Counted from the first letter of the stretch, positions 40,421 through 53,920 are shown. The stretch: DNA of 64,000 nucleotides from Caprimulgus europaeus (GCA_907165065.1 OU015529.1:12654554-12718553); one strand, 5' to 3'. Numbers and translations: made by a program. Notes: generated by a model from the letters alone, not told the origin.

Positions 40421-40494
40421 TTATTCAGTTCAGTGGAGTTTGGCAGAAGATGGCTGCTTCTTCATGAGGGAGTTGCACCAAACAGGTTCTACTG
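40421..40494 (+). CDS. SORCS1: SORCS1 internal coding exon (second visible)
   Basis: This 74-bp exon encodes 24 codons plus two bases. It is bounded by TTGTCCCTAG upstream and GTAAGA downstream. Read in phase 0, as the previous exon requires, it gives L-F-S-S-V-E-F-G-R-R-W, a degenerate second Asp-box (S-x-E-x-G-x-x-W), followed by the family motif P-N-R-F-Y. The final TG is completed by the first G of the next exon to give the Trp of the conserved N-R-F-Y-W-S block. The exon is too short to stand out as an open frame and is supported by homology, splice sites and phase together. Residues around W-L-L-L-H-E-G-V-A-P differ from the mammalian SORCS1 sequence as I remember it, but the invariant positions are kept. 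Confidence 0.93.
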
Positions 40495-41691
40495 GTAAGA
40501 GCAAAAACGTCTTCCTCATTTTCTAAACATAGCTTCTGCATACATATAGAGATGTTAAAGGCAACATGGCTGAATGCAGTCTCCACTGCTGATTGGTTGA
40601 GATTAACTTAGAACTGATATGAAAGGGGCATTACTCCTGTTATGTGCTTATACAGCACTTGAAAGTGGGATCTTTGATCTAAGGATGATGCACAACTGAA
40701 ATATACTGAATAACAGTCTGAAAAAAGCATTGGTTTGGGAGGGAGGAAGTTCTGGAATTTCCTGTGAATATTTTGGGTTTGAACACAACTCTGTTCGGCA
40801 TAAGCTTGTTTGCCTTTGCACCAAACACAAAGAAGAATTCAATCTGGTCCTGCTACCAGTGAGGACCAAAGACTGAAGTCTCGGAGTCTTTAAGGATATA
40901 AGCATTTCTGCTATTGGTAACAGTGAACATCCTCCAGTGGCTGGTGTTATGCTTTTAACTACTCTTAGACCTATTTCAGTCCTTGAAAATGAGCAAGTTA
41001 ATGACCATTGAACTAGGCACACCCAGTTCTTCAATATGAGCTTAAATTACTGTGCAATATTGCTTCTAAGCAGCCATGTAAGATTTCCAGTCAGATTTCA
41101 AGCTATATGGATCAACCACACGTAAGTTCATCTTGCTGAATCTTTGAATGTCAGGTGGTTATAGTAATGGCAAAATGTTAGCAACTTTGATGCCAAAGTT
41201 ACCTTAAAGAAGTATCATAGCTCTCTGTCACTGATGCGAGCTTAATTCTTTGCTGCTTTAACTTATGCTGTACAATTTGTATCTAAATAGTCTTAAGGCT
41301 ATAGCCTACATGGTTATGATAGAATCTGAGCATGTCAAAAATTTTAATATATGGGGTGCCTGTAATAGATGATTTCACTTCAGATTCAAACACTTGTAGT
41401 ACCCACAACCATTGAAAAATAACCTGTGAATGTAGGTCCAAACTTTGCTCTGCAGTTCTTTACTACTAGCAAATTTCTTTGTATTTTGTCTCATCTTCAG
41501 TTTTATTCATCACAGATTTATCCAGTGATTCTGATGTACTGATTCTCTTCTCGTGATTCTGATTGCAGGCAGATCTCTGTATGTAACCACCTCTTTTGCT
41601 CTGTAACCATGCTTGCAGTAAAATACTTGTCTGAATCATCTGTGCTGTCATTCAATAGCAATTAATAAAGATCCTAAACAACTAAGAAATT

Positions 41692-41707
41692 AAAAAAAAA
41701 AAAAAAA
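41692..41707 (+). repeat. A16 homopolymer
   Basis: Sixteen A residues followed by GAAAAGAAAAG. No associated element is identified. Confidence 0.95.
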
Positions 41708-42103
41708 GAAAAGAAAAGTAACTTCTACTTACATGGAAAAGAAAACTGAGGAATGAAGGGAGATAGTGGACTGTTTTCCTGCAAATATGATTGTCATAGT
41801 CTAAATCAAAGATAAGGGTTTTTTTTTATATTTCAGCTTAATCCTCTTTTTGCTTATAGTGGTATTAATCTATGAGACTTCTCATCAGCTCTTTATGGAG
41901 CCACTAGTCCACCTGTGAGCAGAAGTTGTCTCATGTCCTGTGAATCTGGCCTTTAAAACAGAAGCTTTTAATACAATAGCCATCTTGAATTTAAGAAGAG
42001 CTGAACCAGATGATTAAAGTGAGACCCCTATGGTAGCTTCTAAACAATAAGATTGTGCCAAAACCACATGTTTTGAACATAGCAAGATTCAGGAGTGGCT
42101 CAG

Positions 42104-42107
<4 letters not shown>

Positions 42108-42134
<27 letters not shown>
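42108..42134 (+). repeat. T27 homopolymer
   Basis: Twenty-seven consecutive T residues flanked on both sides by CAATT-type sequence (TCAATT...TTCAATTC). No retroposed body is recognised. Confidence 0.95.
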
Positions 42135-44456
42135 CAATTCATGAAAGAAGTAGGAGCTCTAGGTCAAATTTCCTTCCAAAGCTGAATTTATGTTTGGTCT
42201 GCAAAGGATATACCAGAGATTTTCTTTGCTGCTCCTGCTTTTTAATCCTATCTCAGAATCTGTGTTAGCTGAAGCTTTTGCAAACTAAATTCCATTTTTA
42301 ACTTAAACTTGGTTTTGTGCGAGCATCTGTATAGACAGGCACATATATATTTAAATCACTCCTATTTCACTCCTACAGGGCTCCTATCAGGGTTTCAAAG
42401 TGTTAGATGCAAACACACAACCCCATACATCTCTTGTTTTTTTTCTGGGTTAATAAAAGCAGAAAGTCCTAGAAATTTGGGGACCCAGTCTTTGAGACAT
42501 CCAGCAAAATTGTACTCACTGAAGAAGGTCTGAGAGCTTGTGTCCCTGTTCTTGGATCCCTGTGTCCTGTACTGCACTCCAAACCTTTTGAAGTTTCCCA
42601 TCATTGCTTGCAGTAACAGTTTATTGTGAATTGAGCTGATGGATGCCTGCAATATGAATGATGATGAAAATGATAATTTTCCCTTTTCATGGACCGTAGG
42701 ATATGAAGGTCTCTTAGAACCTAACAAATAAGAGAACTCGGGCTTGGAGCTTCAAAAGCAAAGAGAAGTTGAAAAGATGAAAAGATGTTCCAACCACCCA
42801 TCTAATTCCCTACAGCAATAAACAAAACATGAAACTGCAAGCCTGTATTTTCACCTTAAACAAAATGTCCCTTGCATAACCCACCTCAGTGTAAGAGTAG
42901 ACTGTACTTCTACTATCAAAAATAAAGATAATACAATTTGTGGAGACAGTGTTGTATCTCATTATGGCTTATTTATTATAATCATCATCATCACAAAAAA
43001 ATACTATTAGCTGCAATTATATGGATACTGTCTGTCCTCAAAATAATCCATAGTAGAAAACAGAGCAGTGCATGTGTAATTGAGAACATGTACACCACAG
43101 AAAGCAACACTGGGTTTTCCTATGCATTTCCATTTCTGTGCAGCCAAGTACCCGAGGAAAAAATAGACATTGAAGTGCTGAATCAGAAAGGCTGCCTTTT
43201 CCATTCAGAGCGTGGCCAGTGCTGGCTTCCCATGCAAGAAAAACAAAAAGGACCTGGGACTTAAGAGGGTGCAGATGTACAGTTGAAATCCAAACTCCTA
43301 CAGCAACATCTCTGTAGCCAGTGCTGATGTGCAAGTTGGGTAGAGCCTTGCTCAACCCTGTGGATTGTTTGGATCTTTTAAAAAATTAATTATTTATTAT
43401 ATATTTTGGCTTGGAGTCTAATAAACCTGAAAAGTCAGAAGACTGACTTCCAGTTTTTCTTAAGAACAGAAATGAATAGTGAAGGAAAATGTCCCAAAGG
43501 CACAATTTTTCAAGGACAGCAGACTGTGAGGATACTCTCTCCTTTTCCTGGTGCTTTCTCTAAAATGGTTTTGAAAAGATCAACCAGGACACAACTGTAT
43601 TGTGCAGAGAATGAGGGCTATATTCTGATATCTAAGGAAGGCTGAGGACCTGCTTTAATACAGACTGCTTCCAGGACTGTCTAAACTGAAACTTTTGTAA
43701 GATCAGGAAGACAAAAGTAAAGCCTTTGGCATCAGGCCCTCTTGATGCTGCAATTACTTAACACTGCTTATTTTGACAGGGAAGCAATGTCTGGTAGACT
43801 TTAAAGACTTAAACAGATTGCATTTTCCTTATTGCTCACTGATATTTTACTTGCCATTTTACTCTGTCATGGTAGTCTTGTAAATAGTTTGTGGGCCACT
43901 CTAAGTCTTGTGAATAAACACCACTGAGCTTGCTAGTTTTAGTGTTGAGAAGGCTTTGACTGCAAATGCTGTCAGAGAAGCTGTACTGTCTTTTACAGCT
44001 GCATTTCTTAGACCTGTTTCCACAAGAATTTTCTTTTTTTATTTGCTTATTTTTGGCTGCTCTGTGAAACACCTCCTCCTACTACCACTCCAGAGAAATT
44101 TAAACCCCTGAAGAACAACATTAAAGCAATCTGCTGATGCCTACTGCATCAGTCTAAGAAAACACTGTATAAAGACAACTCAGCTCCTTGTAGCTCATAT
44201 GTATTTTGTATTATTGCATCCTGTATTTCATTAAGAGACGTCATTAACAGGAAAATAGAATCTTTCTTTATTTATTCAGAGCTTCTCTGTTCCCCCTTTT
44301 CATTCTTTCACTTGCAGCTCTGTCAGAATGACCCAAGATCCACACTTGTGGTGAAAGAGATTGTAATGTCACTCTGTGGAGGAAGATATCAGGTGGGGGA
44401 TGAGCAGATAAACTGAAACCTTTAAAATCAAAGGTCACCGGAGCTTTCTCATCTGG

Positions 44457-44481
44457 AAAAAAAAAAAAAAAAAAAAAAAAA
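44457..44481 (+). repeat. A25 homopolymer
   Basis: Twenty-five consecutive A residues after TCATCTGG. It could be the tail of a decayed retroposed copy, but I cannot identify a body upstream. Confidence 0.95.
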
Positions 44482-45433
44482 GGAGAAAAAGGGTTCTGTA
44501 ATTCTTTACCTCATTAAAAGGTTGTAAGAACACATTTGTGATTGGCAGGCTTTAGTGATGAGCTACTGTAAAACTGAGCTCTCTGTAACTTCTGTAAATT
44601 GGGTATTTTATCACATACCTGTTTGCATAATTTAGTTATGTGAAGGTGATATAATGAAGAAAGCATAATCCACTCAGAGAGACAACCATATGTGTCTGAT
44701 GGAAACATAAAAGAATCCACACTGCACACAACCCCAAGGCACTTCAATTCCTCACTGTATCAACATTTTTTATGTTTTTTTTAATTATTTCTCTGACAGG
44801 TTCTTGAGTTTTTTCTGTTAAAGGTACTGTGACAGAAAAATGCATGAAAGTTATCAAGGTGCTTAATAATTCTGGAGCTGTACTATATGAAAATACCTTA
44901 ATTACTAGAATAGGAGTATTGTAGGCAATATTAGTTCAGTGGAGTAATATAGGAACATCATTTTAATGTGTTGGGCTTATTGCTCATAACATGGTGTTTA
45001 CTAAGGTTGTTGGCATTAGAGGAAGAGAATGCAGTAGAAGCTAGTTAGAAGAGTTGGATAAATGCTTTATCTAAATAATTATGGTTTATTTTTCTGATAT
45101 TTGCTGATTCTCAGCATACATTGCTATAGTGGAATTTTACTGGCAAACATGCTGGTTTCTAGTGAATAAGACGTTGATACAACTGGTGAATCAGTTATGC
45201 TGGGAATTACTTTATTTTTTTTCTTACTGTTTTAAATTGATCCAGTCATCCAGTCAAAGTTCAGTAGTGATACCTTGTGACTTTCAAACTGCAAATCCAA
45301 ACATTCATGACCAGGAGTTGCAAAAAAATCTAGTCAAAGTGCGTATAGATTAATATGGTCAAAATACATATGCAGAAATTGCTCATTAAAAGCTAGATTT
45401 TTATTCTGGTCCTCAGATCAAGTCATGCCTTTT

Positions 45434-45453
45434 AAAAAAAAAAAAAAAAAAAA
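45434..45453 (+). repeat. A20 homopolymer with A/G-rich extension
   Basis: Twenty A residues followed by GAAAGAAAAAAAGAGAAAAA, located about 330 bp upstream of a sense CR1 copy and unrelated to its tail. Confidence 0.95.
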
Positions 45454-45785
45454 GAAAGAAAAAAAGAGAAAAAGCTCATTGAGACATTTTCTGGAAAGAT
45501 TCTCAGCTAATTTTAATCATAACCTAACCTTGAAAAACTTGGTGGGAAGGAAGGAGGAAGAAATAAAGCCAAATAAGAAGAGGTTTTTTTTAAAAAACTA
45601 GCACAAAATGAACAATAGAAAAACCCAGCTAGTAAATTATAAGCTATAATTGTTAACTGTATCAGTGCTGTTGATTTTTTTGGTTTTTTTACTTATTTGA
45701 GTATTGCACCCAGACAAGCATGTATGAGAAATACAAAGAAATATCACTGCATACTTCATGAAGATTAGAGAGCTTTAATGTTGAC

Positions 45786-46160
45786 AGGGCTGGAACACCT
45801 CTCCTATGAGGAAAGGTTGAAACAGTTGGAGTTGTTCAGACTGAAGAAGAGAAGGCTCCAGGAAGACTTTATTGTGGCCTTTAAATACTTAAAGGGGACA
45901 TACAAGAAAAATTATGAGACTCCACTGGTGCAGGGACTTTAGTCATAGGACAAAGGGGAACAGTTTTAAACTTATATTAGATATAAAGTAAAAATTATTT
46001 ACTACGAAAGTGGTGCCCAGGTAAGTTGTGAGTGCCCCATCCCTGTAAGTGCTCAAGGTCAGTAGGAATGGGGCTTTGAACAACCAGATGTAGTAAAAGA
46101 TACCCCTGTCCATGGCAGGGGGTTGGACCAGATCGAATCCAAACCATTCTGTGATTCTAA
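45786..46160 (+). repeat. CR1 LINE 3' portion (sense)
   Basis: The order of blocks is that of CR1: 'GGCTGGAACACCTCTCCTAT', 'GAAAGGTTGAAACAGTTGGA', 'TTGTTCAGACTGAAGAAGAG', 'GACAAAGGGGAACAGTTTTA', 'CCCATCCCTG', 'CCATGGCAGGGGGTTGGACC' and a final ATTCTGTGATTCTA tail. Internal indels and stop codons mean no protein is encoded. Length is about 375 bp. Confidence 0.93.
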
Positions 46161-46374
46161 GATGACTTTCTTAATTAGACAAAAAAATACAGCTCAAGGC
46201 TTGCATGTACTACATAGGTGTAACAGGCTGATAGAAGTAAAAACATATCATAGTATAGCTCATTTACAGTAGGGTTATGTGTCCATGATGTTAATGATTC
46301 CTTGAAGAAACTACAGGAGATCCGTGAGTTTGGTAAGAGGTGTTGCTATTTCTCTACTCTGTTGTGGTGTTTTG

Positions 46375-46398
46375 GTTTGTTTGTTTGTTTGTTTGTTT
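46375..46398 (+). repeat. (GTTT)6 microsatellite
   Basis: Six perfect GTTT units followed by TT and further GT/T-rich sequence. Confidence 0.95.
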
Positions 46399-46799
46399 TT
46401 GTTGTAGGTTTTTTTTTTAATGAGTATGAGAAGGAGAAGAAAATGGATGCAAACATTGTAGAAATGCAGCCAACCAACCTTTCCCATCAAACGATAAAAA
46501 GATGTGTACACACACTGAGAGGGAGAAAAAGATAAACTGTTAAGCAGCTGGGAGGACAGATGAGTAGATAGGGCTATATTTGTGTTTCTTTTATGAGCAA
46601 TAGCAAAGAATTAATCTTCAGAGTAGAATTATACAGTATATATCTTTTCTTCTCCAGCAGAGTCTGAAGACTGTATTTTAAAAGCTCTGACTATGTTCAT
46701 TGGAGCTGCTGAAAGGGCTGAAAATCAAGGGAAAAAAGTGTCAAAGCCCTGCTAAAAACTTCATTGTATTCAAGCACTTAGAGCAAGCCAGGTGAACTG

Positions 46800-47010
46800 T
46801 TCCAGTGTTCTTGTCAGATCTTGGCTTGGTGAGATTTGCATGGCCACCCAGTGGGACTGAAGCAATTTAAATGGTATGGTATCTGGGCTGTTTAAAAATA
46901 ATGCTGTGTATTGCTGAACAAGATCTTTTAATCACTGCAAGGCAAGTGTTTGAGTTTGATGGGGAAGATGCCAATCAAAGGGCCTTGTGACAGCCTGTCA
47001 GAAAATCAAC
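46800..47010. promoter_or_regulatory. Candidate intronic enhancer (octamer, TCF and MEIS-type sites)
   Basis: Within 170 bp there is an exact octamer ATTTGCAT (46834-46841), a TCF/LEF-type ATCAAAG (46974-46980) and an inverted pair of MEIS/PREP cores, TGACAG-C-CTGTCA (46988-47000). The segment is less AT-rich than its flanks and contains no recognised repeat. Enhancer activity is an inference. Confidence 0.3.
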
Positions 47011-47902
47011 TACTTTATCTAACGCACGAACCATACCCGATGAGTTGAAGTGTACTAGAAATTTAATTTAACGTATGTGTATTTCATAGCTTAAATATGT
47101 GGGAGATGGGCATGTTCCAGAGGGGCACATCACAGAGGGACCCATGACAGTTTTCAGGAGACCTGAATTCAGCAACTGACAGATGAAGAATAGCAAGAAT
47201 AGTGAATTTTGCTTGATTTCCATCTTTTTTTCTGAATTGAATACCACACATTTGCTTTCAGTTGAAGTTTGGTTTTGTGAGAAGGTCAAACTGAAGGTCC
47301 AAGCCTGTGTAACACACGCTGCTATTACCTTGCTAATATTTTTAGGCAGCTTCATGGCTGCCAGCCTAAAGATAGAAATGAGCTGGAGGCAAGGAACACT
47401 GCCGGGGACCAGAGCGAAGAACAAACTGTGCAACTGTGCCTTTCCTTGGCCCTAACCATGCTGCTGCTGCTAACATTACTGGTGTGAGTAACACACGTTA
47501 GAGCACTTTGTCACTATTCAATGCCCCTGATATTTACCATTTCCTCACCAGAAAGGCCAGTGTTATGTCCTGCCTAACCAGTGTGCAAGGAAGCACTCTC
47601 TCAGTTGGCAGTGCTCACTAAAGATCCCACTGGCATTTCAAAGGATTTAGTGGAAACCTCTGCTTACATATATCAGTCAGCTGGACCCTGATGTAGCTCT
47701 ATCTTTTTGCTACAAATGAAGGCTGAAATCTCTCAGATTTATCTTGGGAATTAGGATTTTATTCCTGTCTGGTTTCCAGAGATACAAACTTGCCAGCCCC
47801 ATGTGGGTCAGAAAGGACAGAAAAAAGACAGGCGGCATCCTCTTTCTGTTGCTGCTAAAAGCTCATTTAGACTCCTTGGATGTATGATAAGTTTTTGTAC
47901 TT

Positions 47903-48005
47903 AAGAAACTGAGATATAAAACACATATCTTCCCTGGGCAAGGCTGACAAAATTGCCCAAAGTCACACAGCAGAAGTTGATATCACTCTGGTCTTCTGAG
48001 TCTAT
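47903..48005 (+). repeat. MIR-like ancient SINE 3' half
   Basis: 'AAGAAACTGAGATATAAAAC', 'TTGCCCAAAGTCACACAGCA' and 'GGTCTTCTGAGT' are the recognisable MIR 3' blocks (gaaactgaggca, tgcccaaggtcacacagc, gtcttctgac) in order. A short insertion separates the first two. Confidence 0.65.
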
Positions 48006-50010
48006 AAAAAACAGATTCTCTGGTCCCAGTAGTCTCTTGTGAGAACTTGTTACTCATAATCAAATCAAGATTTGTCACAGCAAAATATAACTCCTCAGTC
48101 CCAAATCCTTAGTTTGGCAGAGTTCCACCACATGAGAGAAGAAGTATTCTCAACTCTATTTAATTATCACAGGAACTCTTAAAATGGGGTAAAATAGTAA
48201 CTTGAATGTTATCCTAAATGTTATAACTGAATAGAATCTTGTTCATTTACCTGACTTTGCCCCCTACCTTGCCTTAGCATCTTGTCTTTCAGTTATGAAT
48301 AGGGAAAAGATATATATTCACCTGAATAAGACTTTTGGGACTGAGATGCCCCATTCTGATTGATGCATAGGTCAGTGTGTTTTGGTTTTCCCAATTCAGT
48401 TGATTTATCCTTCAAAATAATCCAGAGATACTTTATAAATAAGTACAGACTCCCATGAGCTCCAACTTCTCTCCCATCGTCCACTTCCCCCCATTAAAGA
48501 GCTGCAGAAGCAGGCAGACATCCATATACCAGGTTCAAAATCTTGATTTGGGGGTTAGCAGCAGAAGCCTACAGTGCTATGTAGGACCCTGGAACATGTC
48601 AGTCTTCAACAGGCACTGGACTCAGAAGCTGCTTTCTCTTTATGTAGCTATAAATGGCAGCCCTTGAGAGGGTGATGCAGTTGCATAGTAAAGTTAGCTG
48701 TGGATTTGTCTAGATCCATGTCAGGAAGATATCACTGCCATTTTCTGTCGTATGTTTAATGGCCAGCGTACTTTATTGCCAGAGTTGACTTTGCACTCTT
48801 GCTGTAAATTACTTCCTAACCTCCTCTGGAGCATACTGACTGGGCCACAGCACTACAAGATGCCAGAAACATGCATCTTAACACAGTGGGAAACAGTGAT
48901 CCTATTAGACTGTACCAGCAGAGAAGCAAAAATTAGGTAGGTTTGATCCATTATATCAAGGAGTTTTGTTGAGAGGCCATAGAGAAGGTACCTTCCTCCT
49001 TTTCTCCCTTCAAGCCAGTATGATGTCTTAAGTTTCCTTGCAATATATGAAAAAGAGACATAGGACAGGAGGACTGTCTTAAAATCAGGATCTAATCCTG
49101 TAACTGAATTTTATCCACTCAGTTCACATCCTCATTTTAAGACATTCCTCCCACCCAGTGTTACCAGCAATAGATACCTACCTCTCTGAGAATTCATATC
49201 CATCTATGTCAGAAGTTTAGACAAATTTCACCTCTGGAGCTTCCCACAGAGAAGTGTTAATGCAGTGAGAGGGAAGGCTTGGTTTGCTACTGTCCTCAAA
49301 GCTGTGGGTTATGTGGGCATCATGAGGTTGGAAGGCTGTGGATAATCCCACTCTAGGTTTGCAAAAAAATGACAGTGAGAGTGGTAGTGTCTCCCCATGT
49401 CCTGGAAATCATCTTCATTTACCTACTCATCTATTTTAGTGTTAGCAACAACAACCACCTCTTTTTCTGGGTCAGTGTTGTGAGGTGGCACAACTAGGAG
49501 GAGCTGGGCTTTACTCACTGCACTGCTATTTTCCATCAGTTCTAGAAAAAAGGTGGCAAACTGAGTAAAGCATACCACAGGATGGATCTGGTCCAGTGGC
49601 TGCCAATTGAATTGCACATTGTATCATTTCATCTAATTAGACAATGTGGGAAAGAATAGTGCAGAGATGTAACAGGGAAAATCTAATTAGATGATTGTCA
49701 GGGGAAATGAATTGGCCAAGTATAAAGAAAGTGCTGGTTTATGCCTGTCTGGAATCTGTTCCTTTGTTTCTAAAACATGTTAGGCAAAAAAGATGGGTGA
49801 GACATGTTAAAGCTAAAAAGCAATCTTTCAAGTATGTTCAAGGAATAGTAAAATCTGTAAAACTTCACATCATAGGGGCTGAACTAAGGAAACCACAAGA
49901 ATTCCCTCCCACCTTAAGCTCCTTGGGGCAGAGTCACTGACCTCTGCAAGCAAAAAAGGGGCAGAGTGTCTGCAAAGTCCTCATGGAGTCAATATAGTAG
50001 TAAAAGGAAA

Positions 50011-50137
50011 AGGAGCCTGGAGGACTCTTGGGTTCTATTTTTGTCTCTGCCACATAGTAGTGTGTGATCTTGGTCAAATCAATGAGGTCCCTGTGCTCTT
50101 GACTAATCAGTGGAGTTTATCTATAAAGCTGAGAACA
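50011..50137 (+). repeat. MIR-like ancient SINE fragment
   Basis: 'TTGGGTTCTATTTTTGTCTC', 'TGCCACATAGTAGTGTGTGA' and 'TCTTGGTCAAATCA' match the MIR core 'ctgggttcgaatcctggctctgccacttactagctgtgtgaccttgggcaag'. The following 60 bp are poorly preserved. Confidence 0.65.
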
Positions 50138-53100
50138 AAAATTTTCCTCAATCCGTATTTCTAACTTGGTCTGCTGGTCTTGTATTTTCCGTAGGTCTTG
50201 AACAAATCAGTAGCATGCAGGGAAGGTTACTTAAAGGTTGATTGTCAAGTACTTTTGTATCTTTGGACAAAAAGCTCCCTGTTCAGTGCTACATGTTACT
50301 ATTTTTATGAATGGCAATTAGGATTTAGAGTGTTATAGCAGCATCAGTGGAACAGAAAAATTGATGCTACTGAGGACTCCATGAACGTGATCCATGGTTG
50401 CTGTTTTCATTCTGTCCTTTAAAACAAAACCAAAAACCTGCCATTCACTAAGCTGGAATAAGTTGTCAATTTTTTAACATGAAGTGGCAGGGTATGTCCC
50501 AGAGGCAGTGAGGGAGCTAATTTTGCATTGGCAAGATTTATGATAAGGGATTCGCATGAGTGCTGAGGCTAAAGGAAGATAAATCCCCAAAGGCAAATTC
50601 TACCAATAATTGAATTACAAAGCCATTATCATGTGCTGAACAGAGAAACTTTATAGCTCTATTGTGACAGGATAAAGCTTGTTAGAATATTTATGTTTGT
50701 AGGACAACTTTGGCATAAGGATCTCTAAGAGTATGTTCTCTCTTCCACCTGTCTGTTGTAGCTAATTAGTTTTTCTGTGTAATGCAGTATATGTGGAGAT
50801 GAAGATGTGCTCAAACTGGGGCTGGATAGAAGCAATGCTGAAGGTCAGGAGACATCTCAAAATAAATTACACGTTAAGCACAAAATCATCTGTAGGATAC
50901 AACTAGAGTCTAATGTCCAAGAAGAGAATTGGGACAGGTTGCAGGAAGCAGAAGAGAGAGGGCACATAGGCAAGCTAGCACGTTTAGTGATGAAGGGTGA
51001 AACTGGATTTTCCAAGTGATGTGTCACTTTTCTCTTTGATATTGCTTTGTGGCCACATCTAACCTATTCTGTGTCACTGTCAACAAGCTCAAAATGGTCA
51101 GAACTGTGGGGATCTCGTTCCACCCACCTTAGAAGAGCCGTGCTGATATGTGTCAGTTGTCTGCCATCCATTGATACATGAGCAAATCACACCTCTTTCC
51201 CCTGAAACTAAGGTAAGGGATAGTCATAGGCATCCTCTGAGATGTGGGAAAGTTGCATAACGTCTCTGTCCCCATAAAAAGAATGAACCACATTTGTACT
51301 GGATCTGTCTGCAAAAAGGGTGTAGTAGCATTTCTGTTCTTTCAGCCTTTCGTTCTGGGCTGTTTGCATTAAAGATTCTCTAGAATAAGATTGTCTTTTA
51401 CTGCTTAGCTTAAAATACCTTTTATCTTGGCTGCTGTGATCATGTGTGATACAAGGAATACATATGAAAAGTTTGCCATCGAGTTTCTTGTGCATGTAGT
51501 CCCAGTATGGTGTGACTGTGTCTGAAGTCAAGCACCCAAAATCAAAGGCACCCAAAGCTGCTTTCCGCAATGCACAAGATTGAGATGGAGCCCTTATTGT
51601 CTGATGCTTTAAGTTCTTTGTTTATGAAAAATGGTAATTTGAAATTAAGCACACCAAGTGAAAGCTTTTACTATCTTCACAATGATGCCTTTTTGCAGTT
51701 TTGAGTGGTCTGACTGCCTTGCAAGCCTGATCTGTTCCCAGCATCCATAAACAATTACTATTGTCCCTAGAAGTGAAAAAAGATAGAAGAGGTGGAAACC
51801 CCAGGAGAACAGGGTCACTATTGAATTTCCTTGGCTCAGAAGAGCTGACAGGCCAAGGAAGCCAAGGTTTTAGAAATGTTTTAGACAGAGAGATGGCAAG
51901 GGGTTGGTCACTACAGAAATATGCCAACTAGCATTTACTTGCCAGGCTGCTTTTGTTTATTTCAGCCTAGTTCTAAACCAGAGGATGATTTCTGGTCTTT
52001 TGCCTGTGCTGCTTCTCACGGTGGATGTAGGATCTCCATTCAGAGCAATTACTGCACTGCAGCCACAGTACCAATTAGTAAAGCTCTCAAGAGCAGATGA
52101 CTTCTTAACAGGCTTGATGGTGATTAAAATTTTAGGAAGCAACTTTGTAATATGACTGTGGGAGTCCTATATTTTTAATAATGTGAGCACCTTCTGTGTA
52201 AAGGCAGCAGGGTCACTGCCTTGCACTGGCCTTGCCTTTTTTAAATCCTAATTTTCCCAAAAGATTATTTTTGTGTTTTTTTTCTCTGTTCCTTTTTTTA
52301 AAAAAAGAAAAATAAAAAAATCCAGACAATTATACCAACAAAACATAAAATGCTAATAGCAAAAATACAATAGACACCATTCAACAGAAAGTATTGTAAG
52401 CATATTCCTGGTGTACTGAAGTTTCAGGGAGTATTACAGAAGGCTTGAGATTAAAGAGACAGACAAAGGGCATGCTGGCATTCTACCATAAAGTGAAAAC
52501 ACAGACTGTGGCAAGAAGAAAAGTTTGTGGATGGATGAGAACAGATACTGAAAGGGAAGAATAGAATTGAGAAATATGAGAAGAAAGTGTTGCCGGCATA
52601 GCTCACAAAAGTGGCTCAGAATAAGGCATGGTAAAGTTTTGAACTGCTGTCTATTTATAGAGAAATTTCTGAGAGAAATCAGTAACTCAGTAGGTCCCAG
52701 AGTGTTGTTCACCTGTGCCCCTTTCTTTGCAGGGTGTTTGGTTTGTAAACTATCGAATGCTCAGTACTTTTCCTTGTTTAACTTGTGAAATGTATATTGA
52801 CCAGGTTGTGTTGACCAAGTGCACAAAAGATAAGGAAGCAGAGAGGGCAGCTGTATCAAGTTAGAAACATTGAGTTTGAGGCTTTAATGTTATCTAGAGC
52901 AAATCCAGCGTGTAGTTTCCTTTTTCCATATGTGAAGCTTGTATTTATTGATCACTCTAGTTTTGATATAAGGAACTCCAAATCTGGTCATCATGGTCAG
53001 CAGTCAGAACTAGAATTTCCTTGTAGTCACTTAGGTTTATTTATTTTGTTTCATACTGATGCTATGGGCTTAACACTGTTACTTAATAATGCTCAAGCTT

Positions 53101-53920
53101 GTAGAAATACATTGTCTTACTCAGCTTCTAAGAATGATCCTTTTTAATACTAACCAAAGGAAAAAGCCAATAAAACCTGCTAACGGTGTAGCTGAGATAA
53201 GCTATATAAAACATTACTCTCAGTAAGAAAGTGGCCCAGGATGTTCTCTTTCCCCTTTACTTGCAATCCATAGTTTATCTGTAATTCATGTTTTTAAATA
53301 TAGATACTAAACTTATTTCAGGTCTGTTGTGTTACCTACTTTGGGACTTTTATGTGATCACATGTGGGTGTCTGTAGTGTAGGTGTCCAGATTTCTTACA
53401 TTCAGTGGAGAGAAACACCCTTTTCTAGGATAAAGTTTGTTATCTCATGAAGTCATATCTGACACTGTTCAGATGAACCACAGTGCAAAACTGCCTGTTT
53501 CTCTTCACTGTCTGCAAAGAGAGTTGAGTGTGATTACCTCAGTTAAATATCTATAGTGTATAACTGGGTAAGATGAATATTACTTTATGTGGCTTTTCAG
53601 GTGATATGGAGGGATATATAGGGAAATACCACAGGGCTATCATGGAACAAGACAGCATGATACAAGAAAACGTGACATAAAAGAAATTCTGGTTAGTAAG
53701 CTCTCAGCAGAATCCATGTGGGAGTGACATGTTTCTGGATGTCAGCTGTATACAGCTAATAATGATTTGAGCCATTATATATGTGTATTTTGCTTGTCCT
53801 TTGCAACTGATTGTTCATGTTATTTAATATTATAGGCCTGACTGTGACCTTGTGCTGTTAAGAGTAAATTAAGCCTATTATATATCAAAGCAATGGAATT
53901 TTCTAAGGTAGGAAGAAAGA

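Noticed and set aside
40648-41034. Minus-strand open frame of 128 codons, the longest in the window
   Set aside because: It lies just downstream of a SORCS1 exon on the opposite strand, has no recognisable domain and no splice context. This length is expected by chance in 64 kb read in six frames.
44457-44481. A25 tract as the tail of a processed pseudogene
   Set aside because: No retroposed gene body or target duplication could be recognised upstream.
47068-47455. Overlapping open frames on both strands (121 and 90 codons)
   Set aside because: Both-strand openness without domain similarity points to base composition rather than coding.
51208-51570. Minus-strand open frame of 120 codons
   Set aside because: No family resemblance, no conserved motif and no neighbouring exon. 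Probably a chance frame.
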